Of a DNA stretch of 32,915 bases, positions 1 through 9,063 are shown piece after piece (position 1 is the first letter of the stretch; each line of letters starts with the position of its first letter). The notes beneath the pieces are model-generated. The model made no database searches. It was not told where the DNA came from and worked only from the letters and a program-made list of their open reading frames with translations. Source of the stretch: Gammaproteobacteria bacterium (GTDB taxonomy: Bacteria; Pseudomonadota; Gammaproteobacteria; GRL18). Where the stretch lies: positions 1-32,915 of the forward strand of contig JADGAU010000019.1 in assembly GCA_015231865.1 (NCBI GenBank), written 5' to 3'. Made by a program: the position numbers and the translations under genes.

Positions 1-1
1 A

Positions 2-224
2 GATCCATTTATTACTGGAAATTCACAATGTGAGATAGAGTTAGATTCTGTTATCAAAAAAAATATTTGGTAAAAAAGGCTGGACCTTCCTTTTTAAAAG
101 TGAATATGGTGACTATAAATCAATGATAAAAATTAAAGAGGTCAAGCGTAATTTCTACAAATATATTGATAAACTTTTAAAAGAAGAACAAAAATATAAG
201 AAAAGCTATGATAGCTTTTATTGA
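2..224 (+). pseudogene. 3' end of an unrecognised gene with an apparent frameshift
   Basis: The window opens inside a coding-like stretch. Frame 2 reads DPFITGNSQCEIELDSVIKK and then hits a TAA at 71-73. The +1 frame continues with a protein-like sequence (GWTFLFKSEYGDYK, then a Lys/Tyr-rich helix) and ends at TGA 222-224. The switch sits on a run of eight A at 56-63; removing one A joins both halves into one reading frame ending ...KKSYDSFY. Either this is a decayed gene or the homopolymer length is wrong in the assembly. I do not recognise the family. No programmed-frameshift signal is evident beyond the A run. Confidence 0.4.
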
Positions 225-329
225 TAGCTTTTAAGTCAGTATAACAAATATATTTTATTAAAATTTTATCAGTTTTTGTAATTTTAAATAGTATTTGTTG
301 ATTTAGACTAATTAATTCTGGAGGTTACT

Positions 330-1658
330 ATGAATAAGAATACCATTTACTGGACAAATAGAAAGCAAGTTCTTCAAGCAGTTAAGGATAATGGTGCAAA
401 CTTAGAATATGCCAGTGATGAGCTTAAAAATGACAAAATGATTGTAATGACTGCTGTCAACAATGAGCCTTATGCTTTAGCCTTTGCCGGTGATAAATTA
501 CGAAATGAACCAGATGTGGTTTTAACAGCAGTGAATCAAAATGGATTCTGTTTAGAGTATGCCAGTGAATTTTTGCGCTCTGATAAAGCTATTGTGAAAG
601 TAGCAGTCAATAATGAAGGTGAAGCTTTACAGTTTGCCAGCAAAGAATTAAGAAATAATCTTACTATTGTGAGAACTGCTGTTAAAAATGATGGGACTGC
701 TTTAGTTCATGCCAGTGAGTTTTTAAAAAATGATAAGTCTATTGTCCTAAGTGCCATACAAGGAGAAGGATGGAACTTACAATATGCAAGTAAACGATTA
801 CAGGATGATCAGTATGTCGTTAGTGAAGCATTATATCATCAAGCCTCACTAGAATTTGTATCTGAGCGATTGCGGGCAAATAAGAAAATTGTACAGCATG
901 CTCTTAAATCACATGGTAAAAATCTGGAATTTGCTTCAGATAAGTTAAGAGCGAATAAATCGATTGTTTTTCAAGCCGTAAAATCCTGGGGTAGAGCATT
1001 GAAGTTTGCAGATCCTAAACTGCAAGCTGATAAAGATATTGTTGAAGCGGCTATTGAAAATGATGGTTATAGTTTAAAGTATGCTGCAAAACAGTATTGT
1101 TCAGATAGATCATTACTATTAAAAGCCGTTAGTGGTGATGATGATTCGGGTCATAGTAGTATGATTCTTAAATTTGCAGATAATGTCTTAAAATCTGATA
1201 AAACCATTGTACTTGCTGCGATTAAGAGAAATGGTGAGGCTTTGCAATTTGCCAGTAAAGAATTAAGGGCAGATAAAGAAGTTATTATGACCGCACTTAA
1301 AAACTCCAATATTATCTATAATATGTTTGCTGAAAGTCAGCGTAAAAAAGATCAACCCCTTTCTCCATTAGCCTTTGCAAGCCAAGCGTTACAAGCTGAC
1401 AGAGAGGTTGTTTTTGAAGCAGTCACGAACAAAGGTGCGGCATTAAAATATGCCAACAATGTTTTTAAGCAGGATCGAGATATAGTGATGCAAGCAATTA
1501 ATTCTCACGATACAAATTTTGATTTTACTGCATCGCCACTATTATATGCCAGTGATGAATTAAAGGCAGATAAAGAACTTGTTATTAAAGCCGTTAGAAA
1601 TGATCCAGCTGCAATCAAATTTGCTAGTTTTCAACTTCAAACTGATAATTTGTTGTAG
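330..1658 (+). CDS. DUF4116 repeat protein (16 solenoid-like units)
   Basis: The 442-residue protein is almost entirely about 16 imperfect repeats of roughly 25 residues. The unit pattern is DK-x-IV-xx-AV-xx-(N/D)-G-xx-L-x-(F/Y)-AS-xx-L-(R/K)-x, matching the DUF4116 family. Units 11, 13 and 15 carry insertions of about 5-15 residues; the rest are nearly constant in length. No signal peptide or membrane segment is visible, so it is probably cytoplasmic or exported by a leaderless route. The ATG is preceded by a strong GGAGG at 320-324. DUF4116 proteins have no settled biochemical role; the alternating helix-turn-helix pattern suggests a binding scaffold. The gene stands alone between AT-rich non-coding stretches, which looks like accessory DNA. 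Family assignment is confident; function is unknown. Confidence 0.85.
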   Translation: MNKNTIYWTNRKQVLQAVKDNGANLEYASDELKNDKMIVMTAVNNEPYALAFAGDKLRNEPDVVLTAVNQNGFCLEYASEFLRSDKAIVKVAVNNEGEALQFASKELRNNLTIVRTAVKNDGTALVHASEFLKNDKSIVLSAIQGEGWNLQYASKRLQDDQYVVSEALYHQASLEFVSERLRANKKIVQHALKSHGKNLEFASDKLRANKSIVFQAVKSWGRALKFADPKLQADKDIVEAAIENDGYSLKYAAKQYCSDRSLLLKAVSGDDDSGHSSMILKFADNVLKSDKTIVLAAIKRNGEALQFASKELRADKEVIMTALKNSNIIYNMFAESQRKKDQPLSPLAFASQALQADREVVFEAVTNKGAALKYANNVFKQDRDIVMQAINSHDTNFDFTASPLLYASDELKADKELVIKAVRNDPAAIKFASFQLQTDNLL

Positions 1659-1758
1659 TAAGTTCAGACTTATCTGAATTATCATTACTGTAGTCTCGAA
1701 TGTATTTTGCTTTTAAACGGTCATAATTTAGTTTTTCCTCTTTATTTAATTTATTCAT
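1624..1758 (-). CDS. possible small protein, 44 aa, convergent with the DUF4116 gene
   Basis: An ATG on the minus strand at 1758 opens a 44-codon frame ending at TAG 1624-1626, overlapping the last 35 bases of the DUF4116 gene. The product starts MNKLNKEEKLNYDRLKAKY and continues hydrophilic with an Asp/Ser-rich middle. An AGGT lies about 10 bases upstream of the ATG. It has no recognised domain. The length is short enough to arise by chance in AT-rich DNA, so this is a weak call. Confidence 0.25.
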   Translation of the reverse strand: MNKLNKEEKLNYDRLKAKYIRDYSNDNSDKSELTTTNYQFEVEN

Positions 1759-1898
1759 AGTAATTTTACCTTTAATTTAATAAATAGAAATCAACATTAG
1801 TTTCTTAGTCTTATCTAACAGAATTACTTTTTCAATAAAAGATTTTAGATCCATTAATTCTGAATTTTATTTCCACTTGAAAGTGATATTAGATAAAA

Positions 1899-1926
1899 TT
1901 GTTAAACGGTAGTAATGAGATATAAT
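1899..1926 (+). promoter_or_regulatory. candidate sigma-70 promoter upstream of the small ORFs and hybrid kinase
   Basis: TTGTTA at 1899-1904 (4 of 6 to the -35 consensus) and a perfect TATAAT at 1921-1926 are separated by 16 bases. The -10 lies inside a perfect tandem duplication (1913-1932). It would drive the short ORFs at 1963 and 2079 and possibly the kinase at 2260. This is a by-eye match in AT-rich DNA. Confidence 0.4.
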
Positions 1927-1932
1927 GAGATA
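1913..1932 (+). repeat. perfect tandem duplication of a 10-bp unit
   Basis: TAATGAGATA occurs twice head to tail at 1913-1922 and 1923-1932. The junction creates the TATAAT hexamer at 1921-1926. The unit length is close to one helical turn, which would put two protein-binding copies on the same DNA face. Confidence 0.6.
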
Positions 1933-1962
1933 AGTAACTTAATCTATATAAGAAGCAACACA

Positions 1963-2085
1963 ATGGTGCATCGTTTTTCTTCTGCTCAGATTAAACCAGG
2001 TCTTACATCAGGAGCTTGTTTAAGTGATTCTATTAAGAATCCGAAATTGTCTACGGCTGTCAGTGATAACTATATAAAGTGCTAG
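1963..2085 (+). CDS. possible small protein, 40 aa
   Basis: ATG at 1963 opens a 40-codon frame ending at TAG 2083-2085. The product begins MVHRFSSAQIKPGL and ends SDNYIKC. No recognised domain, signal peptide or membrane segment, and only a weak GAAG ribosome-binding match upstream. It lies about 30 bases after a candidate promoter and overlaps the start of the next short frame. It could be a small leader gene, a remnant of a broken gene, or chance. Confidence 0.25.
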   Translation: MVHRFSSAQIKPGLTSGACLSDSIKNPKLSTAVSDNYIKC

Positions 2086-2246
2086 AAATTAAAAATTTGC
2101 GTAAGTTAGTTTTTGCTAAGTCTAATAAGATAAACTTACCGCTATACGTAGATGATAATTTCATGTGGTGTTTGAAGTTACTACGATTTACAGATATGAC
2201 TAATGTTTATGAAAAGATGATTGTTAAGAAAACGTCAATCAGTTAA
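2079..2246 (+). CDS. possible small protein, 55 aa, just upstream of the hybrid kinase
   Basis: A GTG at 2079 overlaps the TAG of the preceding short frame and opens 55 codons ending at TAA 2244-2246. The product (starting VLEIKNLRKLVFAKSNK) has an ordinary amino-acid mix with a Trp/Cys/Leu patch in the middle. The stop codon sits within the AAGG-type ribosome-binding site of the kinase gene, only 13 bases before its ATG, so coupled translation is possible. I do not recognise the sequence. It might be a leader peptide or the 3' remnant of a lost gene. Confidence 0.25.
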   Translation: MLEIKNLRKLVFAKSNKINLPLYVDDNFMWCLKLLRFTDMTNVYEKMIVKKTSIS

Positions 2247-2259
2247 GGTGTTCAGCATC

Positions 2260-5200
2260 ATGAAAGTATTTATATGGATTAATTTGATTTTTGCTTCGTT
2301 TCCGGTATGGAGCAAAGATAGTAGCGCTGTCTTCTTATCAGACTCAGAGCTGCAGTGGATTGCACAACACCAGACAGTCGAAATTGGTGCCTATGATATA
2401 GATCCTTTTATCTTTCAAAAAGAAAATGAGGTTACTGGTTATTTTGTTGATCTTCTGACGGTGTTGCTGCAGAAGTCGGGTTTGAGAGCAAACTTTCACT
2501 TCATGACTCTTAATGAGGTGGTGCAACAGATAAAAGAGAATAAATTGACGGTAACAATGGGCTTATTCAATAGTCCAGAGCGAAGGCAGCAGTTTTTATT
2601 GTCTAAAGCAACATTTCCAGTTGTTTTACAAATCTTTTCTCAATCTGATAGGGACCCCATTCGCAGCATCGAAGCGCTTGCTGGTAAACGCATTGCTTCC
2701 TATAAAGGCTATGCACTTAATAAAATAATTCACCACTTTTTCCCTGATAGAGACATTGTGATGGCCGACGATGTAGTAGAAATGTTTCGCTTTGTCGCCC
2801 AGAAAAAAGCGGATGCAGCTATTCAGGAACGCCATTCAGGTGAATCAATTATCCGAAGACAATTGATGAGCAACATCAAGGCGCATGGAATCGCTAAATT
2901 TGGCAATAAACCGACTACCCAGACGCACTATTACGGGGTCTCGCACAATGCTCCAGTTCTCGCCTCGATTTTGGATAAAGCTTATAACGCCCTAACCAAT
3001 GCTGAAAAGCAGGCGGTTTGGGATCGCTGGTTTAACTCTTCAGCTGTACAAGAGTCTCTGGAACTTACTAAAGAAGAGATCGACTATCTGAAATCGACCC
3101 AATTCCATCGACAGCTCTCAGGTAACTGGATGCCATTTAGTCTGCAAAATGAGTCGGGTGACATTGTGGGGGTCAGCATTGATTTTTGGAATCTTATCAA
3201 ACAGAAGATAAGCCTCCGGGAAGTGACCAGTAAAGAGGTCGTACCGTTTACTGAAGTCCTCAACCTCATGCAGAGGGGAGAAACCGATACCTATCCAAGT
3301 ACCACGACCACAAAAGACAGACTCGAGTTTGCACTATTTAGTCAAAGTTATGCTGAGTATCCGATTGCCATTGCCTCCCATCGTGATACAAAATTTATCT
3401 ACGACATTAACTCATTAAGAGGTAAAAGAGTCTCCGTCGGGCGAAACTATAGTGCGTACCATTTGATGAAAGATAGATTGGCTGATGTGGATTTTATACT
3501 GGTTGAAAACACGACAGAGGCGTTACAAGCTGTCATAGATGGCAAAGCTGATCTAGCAATTGATATTTTACCGGTGTTGCAGTACCACATTAACCAGCTC
3601 AATAATCGCCAACTTCAGTTGGTTGGTGTAACAGATATCCCTTTTCCTTTACAAATAATGGTTAAAAAAGAACATGCGCCACTGATCCCTATTTTAAATA
3701 AGGCAATTGCAGCCATCACACCAGAGGAGCGTTCAAAAATTCATTCAAAATGGATGGTCAAAGAGGTTATTACTCAAACAGATTACACGCTTTTATGGCA
3801 AGTCATTATTATTGCTATCGTGCTCCTGCTTACTGTCTTTTTCTGGAATCGTAAGCTCGCATCAATCAATAGCCTATTAAAAGCGAGTGAGTTGAAAAAC
3901 TCTCAGCTTGCAAAGATAGTAGAACAATCAATTAATGAGATATATATTTTTAATCCTATCTCACTAAAGTTCACCCAGGCAAATCGTAGTTCCTTGAATA
4001 ATCTGGGTTATACCCTAAGTGAAATTAAAGAATTGACCCCAGTTGATTTAAACCCCGAGTTTAGCTTAGATCAATTCAGAGAAATGATAGTCCCCCTTAG
4101 AAAAGGAAAAATTGATAACCTCACCTTTGAAACACGACATAAACGTAAAGATGGCAGCACCTATTTTGTAGAAGTTTTACTTCAGCTTATGTCAACTTAT
4201 GGAGAGCAAATCTTTGTAGCAATTATTTCTGATATTACAAAACGAAAGATTGCTGAAGAGCAATTAGAACAATATCAACACTACCTTGAAGAGCAGGTTG
4301 CTGAACGGACTCAAGAACTGAAAAAAGCAAAAGAGGATGCAGAATCTTCAAATATTGCAAAGAGTACTTTCTTAGCTAACATGAGCCACGAGATACGCAC
4401 ACCAATGAATGCGGTGATTGGCATGAGCCATCTCGCATTACAGACAAATTTAGATGAAAAACAAACAAACTACATCCAAAAAGTTCATCGTTCAGCAGAG
4501 AGCTTATTGGTTATTATCAATGATATTCTAGACTTTTCTAAAATTGAAGCGGGACAACTTGATATAGAACACAAGGGGTTTTCACTAAAAAGAGTAATAA
4601 ATGATACAATTAGCCTTATTCAATATAAAGCCGAAGAAAAAAGTTTATCTCTTTCAGTTTCAGTTGAATCTAATGTCCCCAATTTTTTAGTAGGTGATTC
4701 ATTAAGAATTAGTCAAATATTTATTAACCTTGCTAATAACGCGGTAAAATTTACCCCTAATGGCGGTTCAGTTGCTCTATTTGTTCAATTAGAGAGTCAA
4801 ATAGATGATAAAGTCTTTGTCCATTTTTCGGTTAAAGATACTGGGGGCGGTATTGAACCAGAAAATCAAGAGAAGCTATTCAAGTCGTTCACTCAGGCTG
4901 ATGCATCAACAACACGACAATATGGCGGTACTGGTTTAGGCTTATCCATATCTTCTAAGTTAGTCGCATTAATGGATGGAAAAATATGGGTAGAAAGTCA
5001 TATCGATAAAGGCAGTATTTTTCACTTTACTATTCCATTAATTGAGCAGACTGCTGAAGCTCATAGTACTGAATCTGAAGTCATTCTTGAAGGTTCAAAA
5101 CATGAGCAAGTGACACGACTTATTGGAAAAAAGATATTATTAGTTGAGGATAACGAAATTAATCAGGAGTTGGCATTAGAATTACTGCAAATGAATGGTA

Positions 5201-5958
5201 TGTCAGTTACCGCAGTTTTTAATGGTAAGGAAGCTCTTGAGATTCTTAAAGAGCAAGAATTTGATGGTGTCTTAATGGATTGTCAAATGCCCGTTATGGA
5301 TGGATATACGGCAAGTTCTAAAATCCGTGAACAACTGCGTTTTAAAGAGTTACCCATTATTGCGATGACAGCCAATACCATGAAAGGAGATAAAGAAAAA
5401 TGTCTGGCTGCCGGTATGAATGATTTTATTGCCAAGCCGATTAATGTCACAAAAATGTTTAATACGCTTGTGAAATGTATCAAACCTAGTCATAAGTCAA
5501 CAATGGAACAAGCTGTACTGAAGCAAACAGAAACAAACATAACAGAAAAGACTGGAGATAATAATATTTTTAGAGAGTTACCTGGTATTAATAGCCGGAT
5601 TGGCCTACAAACGACTCAAAATAATATTAATTTATATAAGCGCTTATTATTGAAATTTCACAGCAACCAAAAAAATTTTAAGCAAGAATTTATTGAGTTT
5701 CATAAAAGTAATGATACAGAGGCATCAGCTAATCTTGCTCATACCCTAAAAGGTTTGGCCGGTAACCTTGGTATGACACAACTTCAACAAGCGGCTTTAT
5801 CACTGGAAACAGCTTGTAAAGAAAAATCTGATGATATTGAAAGCTTGTTAAATGAACTTGATGAACAACTACAAATTGTTTTTAGTAGCTTAGCTATACT
5901 TCAGCAAGAAATGCTTCAACAGGAAAATACGGTAACAAATTCACCAGCTTCAAAGTAA
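2260..5958 (+). CDS. BvgS/EvgS-like hybrid sensor histidine kinase
   Basis: Predicted inner-membrane sensor of 1232 residues. In order: signal-type N terminus (1-19), two periplasmic solute-binding-protein-3-like domains (about 28-258 and 270-505), one membrane span (about 510-532), a PAS domain (about 550-660), HisKA with the phospho-accepting His710 in MSHEIRTP, an ATPase domain with N-box Asn827 and the GTGLGL loop, a receiver domain with Asp1007 in LMDCQMPVMDG, and a C-terminal Hpt domain with His1161 in AHTLKG. This is the full phosphorelay layout of BvgS/EvgS. ATG 2260 is preferred over an in-frame TTG at 2221 because AAGGTG (2245-2250) lies 9 bases upstream and the signal peptide then starts the protein. 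No cognate DNA-binding regulator is in the window. GC content drops sharply near 3900, between membrane span and PAS (see findings). The ligand is unknown. Confidence 0.9.
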   Translation: MKVFIWINLIFASFPVWSKDSSAVFLSDSELQWIAQHQTVEIGAYDIDPFIFQKENEVTGYFVDLLTVLLQKSGLRANFHFMTLNEVVQQIKENKLTVTMGLFNSPERRQQFLLSKATFPVVLQIFSQSDRDPIRSIEALAGKRIASYKGYALNKIIHHFFPDRDIVMADDVVEMFRFVAQKKADAAIQERHSGESIIRRQLMSNIKAHGIAKFGNKPTTQTHYYGVSHNAPVLASILDKAYNALTNAEKQAVWDRWFNSSAVQESLELTKEEIDYLKSTQFHRQLSGNWMPFSLQNESGDIVGVSIDFWNLIKQKISLREVTSKEVVPFTEVLNLMQRGETDTYPSTTTTKDRLEFALFSQSYAEYPIAIASHRDTKFIYDINSLRGKRVSVGRNYSAYHLMKDRLADVDFILVENTTEALQAVIDGKADLAIDILPVLQYHINQLNNRQLQLVGVTDIPFPLQIMVKKEHAPLIPILNKAIAAITPEERSKIHSKWMVKEVITQTDYTLLWQVIIIAIVLLLTVFFWNRKLASINSLLKASELKNSQLAKIVEQSINEIYIFNPISLKFTQANRSSLNNLGYTLSEIKELTPVDLNPEFSLDQFREMIVPLRKGKIDNLTFETRHKRKDGSTYFVEVLLQLMSTYGEQIFVAIISDITKRKIAEEQLEQYQHYLEEQVAERTQELKKAKEDAESSNIAKSTFLANMSHEIRTPMNAVIGMSHLALQTNLDEKQTNYIQKVHRSAESLLVIINDILDFSKIEAGQLDIEHKGFSLKRVINDTISLIQYKAEEKSLSLSVSVESNVPNFLVGDSLRISQIFINLANNAVKFTPNGGSVALFVQLESQIDDKVFVHFSVKDTGGGIEPENQEKLFKSFTQADASTTRQYGGTGLGLSISSKLVALMDGKIWVESHIDKGSIFHFTIPLIEQTAEAHSTESEVILEGSKHEQVTRLIGKKILLVEDNEINQELALELLQMNGMSVTAVFNGKEALEILKEQEFDGVLMDCQMPVMDGYTASSKIREQLRFKELPIIAMTANTMKGDKEKCLAAGMNDFIAKPINVTKMFNTLVKCIKPSHKSTMEQAVLKQTETNITEKTGDNNIFRELPGINSRIGLQTTQNNINLYKRLLLKFHSNQKNFKQEFIEFHKSNDTEASANLAHTLKGLAGNLGMTQLQQAALSLETACKEKSDDIESLLNELDEQLQIVFSSLAILQQEMLQQENTVTNSPASK

Positions 5959-6010
5959 TTAGCTAATGATTTAGGTATCAAATTATTGTAACAACTTAAA
6001 CCGGCTAGGG

Positions 6011-7276
6011 TTAATCATCTTTTCTTCTGAGTGGATGAATTATTTCTGGTTGTTCTACTGGAATAATAAAACTAAAAATAGCACCTCCTTCAGGATGGTT
6101 TTCTGTCCATATTTTTCCATGATGAAGTTCAATAATATCTCTAGATATTGCTAATCCTAAACCAGTTCCTTTTTTAGAAAGTATGTCGTTAGAAGCTTGC
6201 TCAAACATATTAAAAATTCGATATTGTTCTTGCTCTTTGATGCCATCTCCATAATCACGGATAGAAAATTTTAAGGCTCTTGATTCATTGCCTTTTATTT
6301 CAGCATTTTTTATTGATAGTTCAATTTTCTTATTGTGAGGGGAGAATTTAATTGCATTTGAAAGAAGGTTGGTAATTACTTGCCCAATTCGTAAACGATC
6401 AAATTGACCTTGAGAGCCACTTGTTTCAACTGTAAATGCCGTGATTTGAGCATTTTCTTCCAGGCGTGCATGCAGTTCTAAAATACAACTATCAACCACT
6501 GACTTTAAATCAGTCTGCGTAAAATTCATCTGCATCTTACCCGATTCAAGCTTTGAATAATCAAGTAAGTCATTAATCAGTAACAATAAGCGGTCTGCAC
6601 TAGATTTAATATTAGTAAAATATCTTAATTTTTTATTGTCATCAAGATCACTGATCTTTCTGATACCCATACTGGCATAACTAATAATGCCATGCATAGG
6701 CGTTCTTAACTCATGACTCATTTTTGCAAAAAAGTCCGATTTAGCTTGCTTGGCTTTTAGCACCTTTTTTTTCTCTATGACTAAAGCTTCATTCGTTTTT
6801 TCTAATTCCAAAGTCCGACTTTTAACCATTAATTCAAGATTTTCGTTTTGCTCCTTAATCAATTGTTCATAGTTTTTTTGTTTGCTAATATCAAAGCCGA
6901 TAGTTAGAATATGAGAAATAAGGCCCTGGCCATCATGCAGTACCGTATTATGCCAGGAAATACTGATACGTTCGCCACTTTTAGTAAGCCAGGGATTTTC
7001 GTGCCTTTCAGCTATTTTTAATTGATTTTGTTTGAGGTTGTGAACAACGTTTTTAACATCGTTAATAAATTCTGGAGGAATGAGTGTATCCCAAATCGGT
7101 TTGCCAATAACTTCTTCTGCGCTATAGCCGGTTAAATTTTCTGCACCTGAATTAAACATTTTTAACACGCCATGAATGTCAAAAATCGCAATAATGTTAA
7201 CATTTAAACGAAATAACTGCTTAACTATTTCATCTTGCTCTTCCAGCGAATAATTTTCTGCTTTATTGTAAGGCAT
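6011..7276 (-). CDS. cytoplasmic PAS-domain histidine kinase
   Basis: Sensor kinase of 421 residues with no membrane span or signal peptide. An N-terminal PAS domain (about 20-130, with the typical GYSAEEVIGKP segment) is followed by a coiled-coil linker (about 135-180), HisKA with His188 in MSHELRTPMHG, and a HATPase_c domain with N-box Asn307, DYGDGI and GTGLGLAIS motifs. There is no receiver domain, so it must pass phosphate to a separate regulator, none of which is in the window. The ATG at 7276 is chosen over a GTG 9 bases upstream because AGGG ends 8 bases before it. It is convergent with the hybrid kinase (52-base gap) and follows proS on the same strand by 71 bases, so co-transcription with proS is possible. 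Confidence 0.88.
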   Translation of the reverse strand: MPYNKAENYSLEEQDEIVKQLFRLNVNIIAIFDIHGVLKMFNSGAENLTGYSAEEVIGKPIWDTLIPPEFINDVKNVVHNLKQNQLKIAERHENPWLTKSGERISISWHNTVLHDGQGLISHILTIGFDISKQKNYEQLIKEQNENLELMVKSRTLELEKTNEALVIEKKKVLKAKQAKSDFFAKMSHELRTPMHGIISYASMGIRKISDLDDNKKLRYFTNIKSSADRLLLLINDLLDYSKLESGKMQMNFTQTDLKSVVDSCILELHARLEENAQITAFTVETSGSQGQFDRLRIGQVITNLLSNAIKFSPHNKKIELSIKNAEIKGNESRALKFSIRDYGDGIKEQEQYRIFNMFEQASNDILSKKGTGLGLAISRDIIELHHGKIWTENHPEGGAIFSFIIPVEQPEIIHPLRRKDD

Positions 7277-7347
7277 TTTATTCACCCTATGAAAATTTAA
7301 TTTTTTTTGGTATGCCAGATTTTTACTAAGGTATTGATTTATATAAG

Positions 7348-9063
7348 CTAAGCAACATGTGATGATATTGCTTCAAGATAACTATCAACCGGGATTTCTA
7401 CCGCATCACGGCCATCTCTGAATTTAAGTTCAAGAATATTTTTATCCAGACTCTTATCGCCAACAACTAAGCGCATTGGTATACCAATTAATTCCATATC
7501 GGCAAACATAACACCGGGACGTTCTTTTCTATCATCGAATAAAACATCAATACCAGATGCAGTTAAATCATCATAAATCTTATTAGCAATGTCTTTTACT
7601 CGTTCTGACTTATGCATATTCATTGGAATAATGGCGATTTGAAAAGGGGCAATAGCCTTAGGCCAGATAATGCCATGCTCATCATGATTTTGTTCTATGG
7701 CTGCGGCTACAACTCGAGTGACGCCAATACCATAACAGCCCATAGGCATAATTTGTGCTTTACCTTGCTCATTTAATACCGATGCATTTAATGCCTGAGA
7801 GTATTTAGTGCCTAATTGAAATATGTGTCCAACTTCAATGCCACGTTTAATCACCAGACGGCCTTGATTATCCGGAGAGGGATCACCGTCAACAACATTG
7901 CGAATATCCTGAACTTCAAAAGCACCAATATCTTTATCCCAGTTGACACCCTGGTAATGTTTGTCATCAAGGTTAGCACCGCAAACAAAGTTTTTACAGG
8001 TTGCCGCTGAACGATCAACTATCATTGGAATATTTAATTTAATTGGGCCAATCGAGCCAATCGAACAATTCAATGTTTGCTTAATTTCTTCATCTGATGC
8101 CAGCGTAAATGGGCTAAAAACTTGTTCTAGTTTTTCTGCTTTAATGGTATTGATATCATGGTCACCACGAACGATTAAAGCAATTAACTCAGACTTAGAT
8201 TCTTCTGTGGCTTTGACTATGAGAGTTTTGACACATTGCTCAGCAGAGATATCAAAAAACTGTGAAACTTCATTAATGGTTTTCTGATTAGGCGTGTCAA
8301 CTAAGGTTAACTCTGTAAAGCCGGTATCAAAAGTAGAAGTAACTGCCAGAGCTTCTGCCATTTCTATATTAGCTGCATAATCACTACTATCACTAAAAGC
8401 GATATCATCTTCGCCGGATTCAGCAAGTACATGGAATTCATGAGAGCCACTACCACCAATGGAGCCGGTGTCGGCGTCTACAGCACGAAAGTTTAGACCC
8501 AAACGAGTAAAAATAGAGGTATAACATTGATGCATATCAGCATAGGTGTTTTTTAAACATTCTTCTGAAGTGTGAAAAGAATAAGCATCTTTCATAATAA
8601 ATTCACGAGAGCGCATGACACCAAAACGAGGTCTGATTTCATCACGAAATTTCGTTTGGATTTGATAAAAATTTGCAGGTAGTTGTTTATAACTTTGAAT
8701 ATTTTGACGAATTAAATCTGTAATGACTTCTTCATGTGTAGGTCCAAGACAAAATTCACGTTGATGACGGTCATTCATTCTTAATAGTTCAGCACCATAT
8801 TGTTGCCAACGTTCTGATTCCATCCATAGTTCAGCGGGTTGGACCACAGGCATTAATACTTCCTGAGCGCCAAAACGATTCATTTCTTCGCGAATGACTT
8901 TTTCAACTTTCTGTAATACTCTTAGCCCTGTTGGTAACCAGGTGTATAGGCCTGAGGCTAATTTTCTTATCATGCCAGCACGAAGCATGAGTTGATGGCT
9001 AACAACTTCTGCATTTGCAGGCGATTCTTTCAAAGTGGCTAAAAGTAACTTATTGGTTCTCAT
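7348..9063 (-). CDS. proS: proline-tRNA ligase (ProRS, bacterial type with editing domain)
   Basis: Class II aminoacyl-tRNA synthetase that charges tRNA-Pro with proline in the cytoplasm. The product is 571 residues from [13 protein letters not shown], matching E. coli ProRS (572). Visible signatures are the N-terminal [10 protein letters not shown] segment, motif 2 around [16 protein letters not shown], a central inserted YbaK-type editing domain (about 225-400, removing mischarged Ala-tRNA-Pro in the family), motif 3 around GIGVTR, and an anticodon-binding C-terminal domain. The frame extends 23 codons further upstream, but the conserved family N terminus begins at ATG 9063. The ribosome-binding site there is weak. 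It is transcribed away from the RND adaptor gene. Confidence 0.96.
   Translation of the reverse strand: MRTNKLLLATLKESPANAEVVSHQLMLRAGMIRKLASGLYTWLPTGLRVLQKVEKVIREEMNRFGAQEVLMPVVQPAELWMESERWQQYGAELLRMNDRHQREFCLGPTHEEVITDLIRQNIQSYKQLPANFYQIQTKFRDEIRPRFGVMRSREFIMKDAYSFHTSEECLKNTYADMHQCYTSIFTRLGLNFRAVDADTGSIGGSGSHEFHVLAESGEDDIAFSDSSDYAANIEMAEALAVTSTFDTGFTELTLVDTPNQKTINEVSQFFDISAEQCVKTLIVKATEESKSELIALIVRGDHDINTIKAEKLEQVFSPFTLASDEEIKQTLNCSIGSIGPIKLNIPMIVDRSAATCKNFVCGANLDDKHYQGVNWDKDIGAFEVQDIRNVVDGDPSPDNQGRLVIKRGIEVGHIFQLGTKYSQALNASVLNEQGKAQIMPMGCYGIGVTRVVAAAIEQNHDEHGIIWPKAIAPFQIAIIPMNMHKSERVKDIANKIYDDLTASGIDVLFDDRKERPGVMFADMELIGIPMRLVVGDKSLDKNILELKFRDGRDAVEIPVDSYLEAISSHVA

Noticed and set aside
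330-1658. Periodic repeats suggestive of a CRISPR or DNA repeat array
   Set aside because: The periodicity is at protein level (about 75 bases per unit) with diverged DNA, and the frame is open throughout.
1663-1678. TTCAGA/TCTGAA hairpin after the DUF4116 gene as a terminator
   Set aside because: Only six pairs, no T run after it, and it lies inside the possible minus-strand small ORF.
1963-2246. Insertion-sequence remnant or programmed-frameshift transposase
   Set aside because: No terminal inverted repeats, target duplications, slippery heptamer or recognisable transposase motif.
2221-2259. TTG 2221 as start of the hybrid kinase
   Set aside because: No ribosome-binding site; ATG 2260 has AAGGTG at good spacing and begins a normal signal peptide.
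5996-6014. Hairpin between the convergent kinases
   Set aside because: The TTAAACC/GGGTTAA pairing has a mismatch and a short stem; too weak to call a terminator.
7961-8287. 108-codon plus-strand ORF inside proS
   Set aside because: Antisense shadow of a conserved proS region, with no independent signals.
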